A stretch of 64,000 nucleotides of DNA from Theobroma cacao (lineage: Eukaryota > Streptophyta > Magnoliopsida > Malvales > Malvaceae). The first letter of the stretch is position 1. Every line of letters begins with the position of its first letter. The notes under the pieces were generated by a model. That model was not told where the DNA came from and did not search any database. It worked only from the letters and a program-made list of their open reading frames with translations. Positions 1 through 12,483 of the stretch are shown here, piece after piece. The stretch lies in the NCBI RefSeq assembly GCF_000208745.1, contig NC_030850.1:982851-1046850 (forward strand). The letters are read 5' to 3'. Made by a program: the position numbers and the translations under genes.

Positions 1-1896
1 CAACCTTCTTTCAACCTTGCCCCAGCTGATAATGTCTGAGATGCACGCTCACTTCCTGCCAGATCAACAAAATTCTAGACAAAGCAGAATGAAGATGTCA
101 GTTGCTTTTTCAATATCTGCTGATCAATCAAATCTTTGACAGAAAAAATATATAGTGTTTCATACCACAGTGGCTGCAAGGGTGCTTGATTTGTCATTGC
201 CGAAAAATTCACGTGCAGAACTTTCTATTGTCTGTGGGTGGTACATAGGAACATGATATCAAAATAAATAAATATAATAATGTTGTCAAATTAACAATAC
301 CTAAAAGTTAATGAAACAAAAAGCATACCAGTCTCAAAATTTGATGGGATCTAGAGCTTGTCTCATTCAGAGAAGTCTCTCCTATTTGTCTTTGAGCTGC
401 CAATGTGGACCAAGACATGCTTAAATATGCAGTCATGAGCTAGTGAAAGGAAGACCAGTTGAGATAATCCTCACCTTCACACACAGATAGAAGCACCTTA
501 AAATGATTCCAGTCCTGCAGAGTTTCTTCTGTGAGTCTCTCAACAACTGTCCCTCTCTATTAAAATAGTTGCCTGTTAGTGAGATAGTCCATAAGATAAC
601 CAGTTCCTCATAAACAAAGGATGTAACTCACTTCTGGATCATCTAGAAGCCTAAGGGGAGTGCTGTCTGCACTGAGGAGGTCCCTGACAGATTCATTGTA
701 AATCTCCATAGCAGAAAACTTCAGGATAAACTCTCTTTCCTTGTGCTACAGAAAAGAAATTTTTTTTCTTTGTCAAAGAAGGAAATACAACAGAAAAGCA
801 AAACCACAAGTGAGCGACAAAAACTGTTGTGTCTTCATTACCCTCTGTATGTAGTCATATATATCTGCCATGGCATACTCAGTAATTCCAATCATCGTAT
901 ATGTCTTTCCGCTGCTTGTTTGTCCATAAGCAAAAACACTTGCTGAAAGAATGGAGTATGCAAAAGAGGAGATCAGAGAAGTTATAGGTGGAATTACAAA
1001 AGAGCCTTATAGGGAGTATGCAAAAAGAAAGGAAAAAGATGCACTCACAGTTTATACCACTGACAACTGAAAGAGCAACTTCCTTGGCTCCTGCTTCATA
1101 CACTTGCCTATTGGGGCAATCAGAGCTAAAAACTCTGTCTAAAATCAGGAAGCATTCCCAGGAATTGAAAAGAAAAACGAATTAGAAGACTATGAGAAAC
1201 TATTGATATCAACTCCATAGATGATAAAATGCTACAACAAATACTGTCTCTACAACGAATTTTCCTCACAAGAACCAAGGTGCCTTGGTAATAACAAACA
1301 CTGTTTCACCTTATTATTCATTTATAAGCAAGTGGAGCAACATTACAGTGGAAAACATATTGCCCGGTACCTAAAAGTGGGGATAAAATCATCATGGTAG
1401 TTAGTGACAAAATAGATATCATGAAGGAATTCCTAACTCCTGCTAAGGAAACCAAATTGAGGAAAATGTTCCTTTTTTTCCACTTCTGTAGCAAACTTTT
1501 CTATCATAGAGCAGCTGAGACACTGACATTAAACATAATTAACAGAAAAGTGCAGTATTTTTGCATCAATGCAAGCGGCTTCATCAGCTATTTCCCGAAA
1601 TTGAGAGACTTTTCGAGACTTATTTTCCCAAAGGTAAGGGTAGACTGAGAAAAGCAATTACTTAAACTAAAATCTAAACCCTTACCAAATGTATAAGCAG
1701 TTGGGTACATGGATCTCTCAGAAACCGAAAGGCTGTTCCTGTATATGATGGTGTTATCACTGATGCATTCCCAGTCTGATACATCACGCCTAGCAATTTC
1801 CCTCTCATTGAGAGGGCGCAAACGAACTGAAACAAAAATTCTCTCCTCACGGCCTGTTGGCCCTTGCATTTGCTCGTCTCCACCATCCACCCCCAT
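1..1896 (-). CDS. Kinesin-7 family motor protein, N-terminal part (gene runs off the left edge)
   Basis: Microtubule plus-end-directed ATPase motor of the plant kinesin-7 (NACK-like) group. Exons on the minus strand: 1896-1686, 1138-1049, 942-842, 745-632, 556-475, 396-329, 231-166 and 74-1; all join in phase with GT-AG introns. The motor domain starts near residue 19 ([16 protein letters not shown]). It has the P-loop GQTSSGKT at about 107-114, switch I NETSSRSH and switch [11 protein letters not shown]. Only about 268 residues are present; the rest of the motor, the neck and the stalk lie beyond position 1. The start ATG at 1896 gives a short leader before the motor, as is usual in this group. 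The closest families I recall are Arabidopsis At4g38950/At2g21300 and At3g51150. Family assignment is firm; the exact orthologue is not. Confidence 0.93.
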
Positions 1897-1949
1897 TTTT
1901 CAGCTTCCTTCTCCCAAAGATGCTAGCAATAATACCATGAATGGATAAT

Positions 1950-3250
1950 TCAATACAATGAGACTAACATCAACGATATTTGCCTCATTCCTTCAGCTCC
2001 CTACCACTTGTTCTTGTCTATTCAATCTGGCGCATCACAATTCAAATGGTTTGACAGTGGAAGTTCTGTTGGGTTCCTGTAAAACATAAGGACCACCCAA
2101 CTTTTAGGCAGCTGCAATCATTGTCTGCAATCAACAAACTAATCATGGGTTAGTGCTAAATTCACCCAAAAATTTTGTTCAGCAACTTGTCTCAACCCAG
2201 AAACCAAACCGCCCCAGTTTTCTTATATGCCTTCTTTATTCAAAAATGTCAATGTAAACACAAACTCATATCTTTATCATTGGCTACAATAATTCTTTAA
2301 GTCAACAAACATACGGGCAGTTTACTTAATGTGATTTTTAATTAAACAAAAATTTGGACTTTTCTAAGATGGTCCCCAATTACAGACTGTCAAAGTCAGA
2401 TTCTCTTGTTGCACCATTTAAATACAGAAAATATTTGGACTAATTTAAAAAGAAAAACAAACAAGAAAGAAGTTGTAAATAAAGATAAATTTGAGGAAAT
2501 TAGCAGTTTTTTACCCTGGTATTAGAATTTTAAATCACATTGGTTGATTTTTTTCAAGGAATGTTGGATCTTTCTCCCAGATTTGGATGTGGAACTTTGG
2601 CAAACATCACCATCTGTTTTCTCTTCTTCTATCCGCCTGTTCTGGTTTTGTCTATATTTAGCCCTGTAAGAAACAACAAAATCCAAGAATAACTTAAGCC
2701 CAAATTCCAAATATAGAGCACAAGAAACAAAATTGAATATCCTTTCTGCAGAAAAAAGAATTACAGCAGAAGAATCCCAAACCCATTTGAGCCAAATTTT
2801 ACCACAATCATTCCATCACCACCCAACTTCAAATTCTTCAGCTTTCAAACCTCAAACTTGGACTTCCCACCAGGCTGCATTTACATGCACATGAAAGTAC
2901 AAATTTTAGAACAGCATTTTTACCATAAAAATACATTCAAGGAACCAGAGAGTAAAAGAGAAGAAAAACCTGTGATCTTAAGTTCTCTAGTGGAGGAGGA
3001 AAAGTTGGGGTCTTTTAATCAAAATGAGTTCTGGAGACATATTGAAGTGGTTATGGCGTCTACTTCCCTGTTTGATTTGTTAGTTGATTTGGAAGCTGCT
3101 CTTGAAGTGCTAACATAATTAGCCTTTGAATTAACACTACCGCGGCTGACAAGAAATAAAGAAATGAGATTACAGTTTTGGCCATAAAAAGCTGTACCTA
3201 ATTTGCTTGGCAACCAAGCCTCATTGGTTATTGCATTAAATTATTGCTCA
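1950..3250. other. Upstream of the kinesin gene: possible leader or gene relic, unresolved
   Basis: No gene is recognised here. On the minus strand two short stretches look exon-like: about 3140-3010, preceded by a TTGTCAG acceptor, and about 2665-2522, preceded by TTCTTACAG. Both are rich in Ser, Lys and Asn when translated. The first contains an in-frame TGA and then stays open to a CACAG/GTTTTT junction. They could be untranslated leader exons of the kinesin gene or remnants of another gene. I could not assign a family. Confidence 0.2.
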
Positions 3251-6200
3251 AGAGTTCCAGATAAAACTAGCTTTTCTAAATCAGAAAAAAGTGAATCTAA
3301 ACTAGATTTCCATCTTTAGGTAGGTGCTAAAATATATGATTAATGAAGCCTGATGGGTTCTAATTTGGCATTTGAATCATTCATGGCTGAGATTTCTTTT
3401 TCCTATATTCAGTTCACTTCCATAAAAAGTTTTTTACATGCATGGCAGTTAAACTGCAAAACATCCTGTTGAATTTTAGTCATCTTTACGGGTTTGAGAT
3501 CATTTTCAATGATTTTTTTTTTGAATTTATCAGTCCTGTTTACGTGCAAAATGTACTTGTAAATCTTAGAGTTCACATTTGTTGGATGATAATTATAAAT
3601 ACATACAGAATAATCTGTCTCAAAAAATCAGAACAAAAAATGATTTTGCATGTCAAGACTCAAGAAACAAGAAACCATGACCATAAATTACAAATCCAAT
3701 TCCAAACTAATGACACACTTTTCATGATGATTTCACCTTGTCAATTACCATAAAATTACAGTTCAGATAGAGAATTATATGTTTAAATTTTTTGCAGTGT
3801 CCTCTTCTCTGCAGACTTTGCAGTCTTCTACTGTTTTTACATGTCCTTGAATTTTCTTTCTTCCAAAACTGAGGCGAACAAAAGCTGCAAAAGGCAGAAA
3901 GCATGGGGACCCTTTTTTTGACCAAAGCCCAAAGATTAATAATTGCAACACCCCATGTGGTGAGAAAAGCAATTGCTTGACATGTTCTTCCTTCAAAGAT
4001 GAATGGAGGCCCATGCATGTGTATGAAAAAATTTGTTGGCAAAGAACCTTAAATTTTGTCTACCAAAACATAAGATTTGTGCACTTAAAATATTAGATTG
4101 CATGCATGTGCTCCTCCCAAACAATCCCTTCTGTTATCTGTTTTTCTCAGTAAAGTGGAAAATGATTTTCTTGGGGACAAAAGTAGAGCATTCATTTCTT
4201 TCTTTTCTGGTTTTTCTTTTTGCTTTTCTAGCACATGGTCAATATTATTGAATTAGGTATAAATATCTATTTTTTGATTTTTTGTTTTCATTATATCCTC
4301 TTCATTGAAATGCAATTTGACCCACCAAAGAAAACAAGAGAAGAACGTTGTTTAAACATCTGGCCAGAATGTTCCACAAGGCAAAGGGCTTGAGCCAATG
4401 GGAATAAGGGGATTTACTGCAGAAAGATATATCTGAGTCTCCATTAATGGTGGAGTTCAATATTCAATGGATGTATCCCTACTTAGGCTTTGCTTATTTC
4501 TTAATAACTTCCTGTCATTAAAAGACCATTCAAAACCCAAAAAAAATAATGAAAGGAGTGTCGGTTTGTCATGTTCTTCTCATTATTTTACGGAGAAGAA
4601 AACATGCCTCACCTTTCAATGCATCTCTCTTAGCATTCAGAATTTTATCTTTTTCATGGAACTTATGTAGAACAGAAGAACAGATATCCCTTTTCACAAC
4701 TTTTAGTTAGTATGATTTATATTCGAAATCAGACAAGAAGATGAACCAACCAAAATATTGGTTAAAAGTTATTTGTAAATATGTAACCAAACCAATATGA
4801 CTTTGTAGGTTAAATAATGAAGTGAAATAGTGGCCAAAACATATAATTAGATGAATTTCTGCCAAATTCCTGTTAAATGCAATGCAAACTTCAAAACCGC
4901 TAACCCCATTGTCAAGATGGCAAGTTTTGACATCCATGCTTGATTGGAAAGGGTCTTTGAACATCTTGTACTGTGAAAACATTGTAACAACCATAAGGAA
5001 GTTGACAGCAATATTTTCTCAATAATTGGGGTCACCTGTATGATTTTCTCTTCACGAAGATGGCCATGCAGGAAAGCCCAAAATGATAACTGATTTGCAC
5101 TGTTTAATTTGTGCGAGACTTGCATCTGAATTATAAATGGGGTCTTCAAGCTAAGCATATGCTCCTGCTTCCCTGGATGCAATCTATTGTTTTTGGTCGT
5201 GTCTCAGCTCGGTTTTGTTTTTAGTTTGTCATTGGTTGTATTTCCTTTTGTTCCTTTGTTTTGGCGTAGCAATCAAAGTAAAATACATGAAAGAAGTACA
5301 AAAAAAAAAAAAACACATTAAATGGAAGATGTAGAACTTACTCGATCAAGTGGGGTTTATTTGGTTCAAAGATCGGAACATGTCAAATCTGTTTTGCTTT
5401 CATAACAGCCCAACAAGGCCTGAAAATGAAGAACAGTTGCTCCTAATGAACTTAGCTTGATTATCTTCTAAATTATGAAGATTTCTTTATATATATACTT
5501 CATTTATCTTTATACAATTCCCTATTCAAAATACAAGATTTTTCATTTTGAGGGGGTCTTAAGAAATTCAATGCATACATATCAAGTGAGCCCCATGGCC
5601 TGTTTGATTGCAGGAAACTGGACAAACAATAGGATGGGCAATGCAGCCTTGATTTATAGGGCAATTTCAATTAAGTTCGTGGTGCATACTAAACCCCATG
5701 TGAGATTTGGGACCCAATCACAGTCATTGTCCATGAGAATAGTACTTCATAACTCCGATTTTATTATCTCCTTAACTCTAATAAGGTACTTCTTCTGTGG
5801 TTTTAAATATAACTTCATTTATAATCACAAACTTCTCCAAAAATGAATTAATTATTAAATTAATAGTAATGTCTTCTTCTTCTAATCGTAATTAAAAATA
5901 GTATAATAACGTAATATTAATGAATAACAACATTTCTTTGAAAACGAAAGATTCGAGTTTTCATTTAAATCCCATGTAATACAAAGAGAAAACATCATGT
6001 TTAGTAGTTTGATGGTGATGTGAGTTAGGTACATGGAATAGGGTTGTCCTGAAGCAGACATGCAGATGAGTTTATATGGTTATGTAGGTAATTGGTAATT
6101 AATAAAACCATGTAAGCTACAAATCATTGCAATTAGTGGAACAGGTTAGCTGTAATGTTTTCAACTTGACTATGAGTCTATATGACAGGTTGGTGTAATT

Positions 6201-8640
6201 TGTTTGCATAAGCAAAAACAATAATTTAAGTGAAGCTGCTCCAAATTACTCAAACTGCACATCAGACATCAGTCACCCCCACTGCAAGCATCTTTTGATT
6301 ATGAAACTTTTTCTAAAGTTTTGTTTTGTCTTTAACCACACATTCATGATAATTTTTTTAATAAAAAAGTTCTATCTTGATTTGATTTTTTTTTTTAATA
6401 ATTTTACGTCACATGTTTAATTTTATGATATCAATAAAAATTTTTATCTTTCAAACCTAAACTCTTAATCTTTGTAATAAAAATAAATAATTTAATGATA
6501 AAAATGACGTTAATATATAGAGTCTATTAGACATAAAATTATGAAAAATATGACAGATTTTTTTCACCCAAACAGTAGTTATTACCTAAAAAAATAAAAA
6601 AGACCATCATGGGCTGGACAGTTAAGGCCTGTGAAAGTGTCCTGCTGAGTTGTTTACCCTGCTTTGGACTTGAAACTTGGTCCATGATTTCTATCTGGAG
6701 ACGCAGAAGAAGCCCAAGGCAACATGTGTTGTCTAGAACCAGAAATACCCAAGCTCGGAGACAAGACTTGCAGGCCCACTTCAAATATCTGCTCATGGAT
6801 AACACCACCTTTGCGCTTTGTCCCCTGGATGTTTTCCACTTTCCTAAATCTTGGTTCATGCTCCTGACAGAACCATGGATGCTGATGTTGTTGTGAATGG
6901 AGTGGAGTTCCAAGGATTTTACGGCTTCTCTTATGGCCGTCGTCATCGTCCCCCACTCACGCGTTTGTGACTGTATTGACAGCTTAGGATACGGATAAGC
7001 TTTCCTGCCAAGCTGTTTTTTCTGTTGCACTAGCAAACTCCCTAGTTGCATAGAAAATCCAAGATTTGTACCAAACATGAAAGAAGCAAGAAAACCCAAT
7101 ATCATGTTAGTAGTTTATGGTTAAATGATCCATTTGTTTACTGGAAATGAAGACTCTTACTGATCAGACTAGTTTCTACTAGAATCTTGAACACATCAAA
7201 ACATGTTAAATTGATAAATGTCAACACCGACGTCCAGGAAAAATCCACAACGGCCAAAATCGTAACCAGGAAAGAAAGAGATTAGAAGGGGCTCAGGGCC
7301 AAAATAACCCAGACTTTGCTTGTGACTTGCTGACGATTGCCAGAAATTAGTATTGTACGAGCAATTTGTATTAGCAGTAACCATGTGATGCAATGCACGC
7401 AATGATTCATGGAAGGGGTCTGTCAATCCTTCTCCGTCCTTGATCTGGAGTGGAAACATCGGAGAAGGAAATCTGATAATGTCATGTTGTAAGACGGAAA
7501 CATCCAAGAAGTTTCTCACTTTTTTGGAACTTTCTACTTCCCTGTCTTTAGGATACCTCGAAGGGCTAAAAAGACTCTGCTCTTCCCTCCATGTTTGTTT
7601 GCTTATAGCCTTCAAAATCACCAATTTTGGTTAGCAAATAAGCCATAAATGGAATAGATTTGTCTCTGATCTTAGCTACTTATTTTAGCAGCATGTATCT
7701 TCACATTAACACTTTAGGTAAACCTGACAGCTCTCTGTTTTTCCTTGTACCTTGATGTCCACCTATCCCCATGGGAAGGATCAGTGCAGAAAAAGAATGC
7801 GTGCTGAAGCAGTAACTAATTGGAATCCACATATTCATGCGAATTATGAAAATATCTCCGAAAGCAAAAAGTATAAGATTTGATTTGAAATGAAAAAAAC
7901 ATTTTAAAATTCAAGCCAACTCTGTTGTTTTCAAATGTTCATGTCTATGTTTGCTTTTCAGGCTGATAGTTGTCAGAAGTAAATGCTCTATAGCACAGCA
8001 TGTTCTGTACTGATGGAAATGGCAACAGGAACAGGGGTGAAGGACCCTCTGATGCATGTCTAATGGCATCTTGTCTGTCTAAATCAAAGCCATAGAACCC
8101 CAAGAAAACAGATAATGTTGGTTTTTTTTTTTCTAAATGGAATCCAAATGCAATCTCGGGAGCCTTTTAATATAATTATAAATACCCTTTTTTTTTTTAT
8201 AATTCAGATGATAATGAGAGTTTAAATTGGAATATAGATTAGAATAATTGATAAAAGTTATAATCCTTCAACAACTTTGAGTTTGACTTAAATAATAAGT
8301 TTGGTGAAATTTTAATAAAAATCTTTAGTTATATGACATAATTCTATAAAATCAATAGACACCTTTAAAGCGTAGTTGGTGTTTTTTTTTTTTTTTATAA
8401 TTTTATATCATGTTTTCAATTTTATACTCTAAATGAAAAACCCAAATTCTTAATGTAAGATAAAGGTATTTAAAATCATAAAATTTTTAAGCAAAGAAGT
8501 TATATGGTTATATTAATATTTTTAACCCAAAAATGAAAATTAAAAGTGATGTCCAATAATAGGTAACCAGACAATTTCTCTAATGGCTATGCGTGTGATT
8601 GGGAATAAGAGAATTTGCTAGGAAAGTTCCTCACAATTAG
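3250..8640. other. Long intergenic region, no supported gene
   Basis: AT-rich intergenic DNA of more than 5 kb. Several open frames of 60-190 codons occur on the minus strand (for example 6539-7105, 7196-7624 and 4847-5182). They overlap each other in different frames, lack recognisable motifs and have no convincing splice partners. The blocks at 6330-6540 and 8150-8570 are very AT-rich and share the look of a decayed miniature transposon, with similar phrases around TTTTATAATTTTATATCATG and AATAATTTTACGTCACATG. A non-coding transcript cannot be excluded at 6.6-7.6 kb, which is less AT-rich. Confidence 0.3.
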
Positions 8641-8686
8641 TTGAATATTTGAATTTAGGATTGAGATGGTTCCCCAAATATTGCTT

Positions 8687-8693
8687 TATAAAA
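8687..8693 (+). promoter_or_regulatory. TATA box of the VOC/glyoxalase gene
   Basis: TATAAAA lies 99 bases before the start codon at 8792, in GC-poor DNA immediately upstream of the gene. This spacing fits a TATA-driven start giving a leader of about 70 bases. It is an inference from motif and position only. Confidence 0.5.
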
Positions 8694-8791
8694 GGACCAC
8701 TAGGCAGTAACCTTGTCATGCAGGGTGCAAACGAGTGAGGAAGTAGAGAAAAAAGGAAGAAGCAAAAGTGTTAAGGAAGGAGTGTGAAAAC

Positions 8792-9612
8792 ATGATGGAG
8801 ATCGAGGAAGTAAACAACTGCGAGGCACTGCCACTTCTCTCATTGAATCATGTCTCGTTGTTGTGTAGATCAGTTTGGGATTCCGTGCGGTTCTATGAAG
8901 AAGTCTTGGGCTTTGTTCTCATCAAACGCCCCTCTTCTTTCAAGTTTAATGGAGCTTGGTAAGCTTAGTGGTCTAGCTAGCCTTCATTCTCTTTTCAATG
9001 AAACAGGAGATTTTCGCCTTTTGTTTGCAGTAAGATGTTAAAATGACCGGTCTACCTGATCTTGTGCAGGTTATATAACTATGGCATTGGGATACACTTA
9101 ATCGAGAATCCAGCGATTGATGATTTTGACACCATTGTTGAACCACGGCCAATTAATCCCAAGGACAATCACATATCCTTCCAGGTATAATATATGAATT
9201 CAAACTGAATCTTTTCGGAAACCCAACCTGCAGATTTGATTTACAGTAGCAGCTAGCTTAGTAGGGAGTTGATACGATGATGATTGTGACAAGTTTTTCT
9301 TGAAATGGTTTGTGATGACAGTGCACAGATGTTGGCCTTGTCAAGAGGAGGCTGCAAGAGATGGGAATGAAGTATGTCACAGCTGTGGTTGAAGATGATG
9401 GGAATAGGGTTGATCAGGTGTTCTTCCATGACCCAGATGGGTACATGATTGAGCTCTGCAACTGTGAGAACATCCCCATCCTCCCTCTCTCCTCCTGCTC
9501 ATTCAAGCCAAGGCTAAGCAGTTTCAAGAAGGCTGCACCAGCTAATTGTGGATTCATGGAAAATGTGATGATGGAGAGCTTGAGCATGGACATGTTGAAC
9601 ATCTCATTTTGA
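8792..9612 (+). CDS. Lactoylglutathione lyase / glyoxalase I-like (VOC superfamily) protein
   Basis: Three exons, 8792-8958, 9070-9184 and 9322-9612, encode 190 residues with a single VOC domain (about residues 15-145). Landmarks are LSLNHVSLLCRS at the domain start, FYEEVLGF, the loop NPKDNHISFQ and the closing FHDPDGYMIELCNCENIP, the usual signature of the plant glyoxalase-I-like family. His in LNHV, His in GIGIHL and Glu in MIEL are candidate metal ligands. The second ligand of true glyoxalase I is normally Glu, so activity as a genuine methylglyoxal-detoxifying lyase is uncertain. The start is the first ATG of a Met-Met pair; no transit peptide is evident. The C-terminal 45 residues after the domain are unremarkable. 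Confidence 0.92.
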
Positions 9613-12483
9613 ATTGCACAAAAAGAAAACAATGTGAACAACTTCACTTTTATTTTCTGCTATTCTATGCTTGCAATTGTTTTACAGGTCTTATATGGTC
9701 TGGTGTCTTGGTTCTTCTGAAGAAATTGTATTGGTTTTTGTATTTAATAAGTTTGTTGAGAATTAAGTTGTAATCCCTATGTAATATATACACCCTTTAA
9801 GCCTAGATGAGGCCTCTGATTGTATCAAAATTGGAAATATGGCCTCTGATAGATCAAAAGGATGAAAGAAATGATTCTGTAAAAAACTAAGGCAAGAGTT
9901 TGCCATGTTCTGCCTTGGCAGGGCCAGCTGCCACTGTTATCTGTGAAATGTCAAATTTGCAGCAGCTGCTGCTTTTTTGTTATAAAACAATTTTCATTCT
10001 ATGACAAAATATTTGCTTTGTTGCTGTCACGGTCCATATCTCATTAGATTCATGGTTTTATCTCCTAAAAATCACCTTGCAAATTAAAAATAAAGTGAAT
10101 TCTTAAATATCTAGTTTCATTTTAATACACAAATGATGTAGGATTCGCGATTCTTCTGATTCATGCTTTCTTACCACTACAACCATTCCATCAGATTTCC
10201 AACTCAATTTTCAAATTTGATTTCGTCAGCTATTCATTTTGTGGCAGGGCAAAATTGTGGACAGCACCAATCAAAAGGAAGGTGGGAGGAAAAATGGACA
10301 CCACAGAATCACAGAAACAAATATCTTCCAACTGAAATGTGCAATTCAGGTTTCTCCAAATTCACTTCATTTTGATTCAATGAAGTCAATTATTACATCA
10401 ACAAAAAAATCTATTTCACTCTGTTTGATCATGTTGATTTTTGTAGAGGAAATTTCTTCTCAAGGTGAAGGCTTATCAAATTCACCATTACCCTCTGCTA
10501 ACCATCCCAGAGATGAATAGCAGTCAGCTGATATAGTTTATCAGATGGATAATTGCTGCAAATATTCTTGTGAATATCATCAAAACTTTGTTAGATTTAT
10601 GATGGTTCAATCGAAGACAAGACCAGTGAATCCAGGCAAATATAATACTCAGTTATGATTTTGTCTCATTTTCATATAATTAAATCTTAAAATTTTATAC
10701 ACAATCCGTTAAAACGATACAAAAACAATATTTAAGTATGATACAACAATACGAAATATCTCAGTCTAACTATGATCTTAAAAAAAAAATTTTATTTTTG
10801 CAAGCTGTCTATCCTCCAAGCCAACAAGCATAAGATTACATTAGCCCCATCTGATCTCATAAATAATAGTACTATATGTAGTGGTATACTGATTGAACTG
10901 GCCATTCCTTGGCCATCGTCCATTTGTTGTGGTGAGATGTGCTTGCTTCCTCAATGAAGCAAAGGGTTTTATTTTGGATTTTCATTGTTGGTTTTTTCTT
11001 TTCTATGTGGATATGCATGAAAGAACACCATTAATTAAAGAACCCCAATGCTAAAGTTTATTTGATAAATGTTCAAAGAATACATTGTATTCACTACTTG
11101 AAGCCAGGTGAACTAAGATCAAATGTGAAAGAATTACAGCTCCTTTTTTACTAATCAAAGACATGAGAGAATCATACTATCTGTCTTGTTTGAATAAATT
11201 AATAATAAATTGTCCATCAACCACCAACTCTGACAACATTTAACCATAAATTATAGAGAAAAAGTAGAAAAAAGAAAAGAATCTCAATTGTTAAGACATT
11301 AAATTTAAATAAGAGAATTATTGGTGTTCCAAATGATGATTTCTGCCACCTGCAACCTTTTTTTTTTTTTGATTTTTCATTTATTACTTGTTGAACCTCA
11401 TCCATGACCAATCAATCATGGCAAGGAGACGGTATAAGTATTCAACAAGTTCAGGAAACTATTTTGTTTTCGAATATAAGTAATATGCATGCAGTGTTAG
11501 TCAGCTTTCTAGTAGGTACTAAATTGAACACTCCCTGTGTAGGTGAAGACAAATCAAAACTTGTGAACTTGTCTTACTGGAAGGTGTTCAAAGTTTGAAC
11601 AACTTCAAACTAGAAGTTAGTTGTAGAGAAATTTTGATTTGGGTACAACAAGAAAAAAGAACAGGGAGGTTGGGTACAACAATCATGGAAACAAGATATG
11701 CCTCCTGTATCAGGTATCAGGCTATCAGCAACTTTAATCACGAGGGGGAGTAAACTGTGGAACCAAATTGGTACAGATTACTCTCAGAGAGAGAGACAGA
11801 GGGAGAGGGAGAGAGAGAAAGGTAAGATGCTTTGTGGATGGCTAGGCTTCCAGAAGCAGCAAAAAGAAAGCTAGGAAAGAAACGAAACCAAAGTTAACTG
11901 GAAAGTGGGAAGGGTTGGGGAAGAAAGCTGGGTCCCAAAGCAGATATGTGACTGGTGGGCAAGATTAAAGCAAGAGACGTTCTCAACCCCACAATTGCCA
12001 AAAGCCAAGACTCTCTTTGGAAAAACTTGTGGTGTCAATCAAGCGAGCAAATACCAAATGAACCAAACCAAAAAGTCGGCCAAACAAAACACACCTCCAC
12101 TCACCACTCTCCAGCTCTCTCTCTCTCTCATTCATTTGTTATGTCTTTGTTGCCTGCTTATTAAATCCCCCACATTTTCCCCACCCTTCTCTAATCTCTT
12201 CTAACATCCAAGAAAAAAAAATCTTTTTTTTCTCCCCTATCACCAATCCTAGTCCTTCCCATCATCATCATTATCACCAACTAACCTCAACAACAACAAC
12301 AACAACAGCTGCCTCTGCTTATCATTTCATTTGATTATAGAAACAAGTTGTGTTCGTTTGTTTTTTAGTTGGGTTGTTGGGTTCTTTCTTTTTTTTTTTT
12401 GGTTTCTGGGACGTTTTGTTATGTGAAAGGAAGATGGATATCTTTGTTGGTTGATTGGGAGAGGATGAGAGTGAGAGAGAATT
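9613..12483. other. Intergenic region and 5' leader/promoter of the B-box gene
   Basis: No gene is recognised between 9613 and about 12 kb; the short open frames there have no motif or splice support. The last part (about 11.79-12.48 kb) looks like promoter and leader DNA. It holds a GA-rich tract at 11783-11821, a CT tract near 12115-12130 and a (CAA)n run at 12289-12308, before the start codon at 12484. Such pyrimidine-rich and simple-repeat leaders are common in plant genes. Confidence 0.4.

Noticed and set aside
4847..5182. 111-codon minus-strand open frame
   Set aside because: I briefly considered an RNase T2-like end, but the key Cys/His motifs are absent and composition is ordinary intergenic.
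6539..7624. Two long minus-strand open frames (188 and 142 codons) and overlapping frames
   Set aside because: Different frames overlap over the same DNA, no domain or signal is recognisable, and no splice structure links them. A non-coding transcript is possible but not supported.
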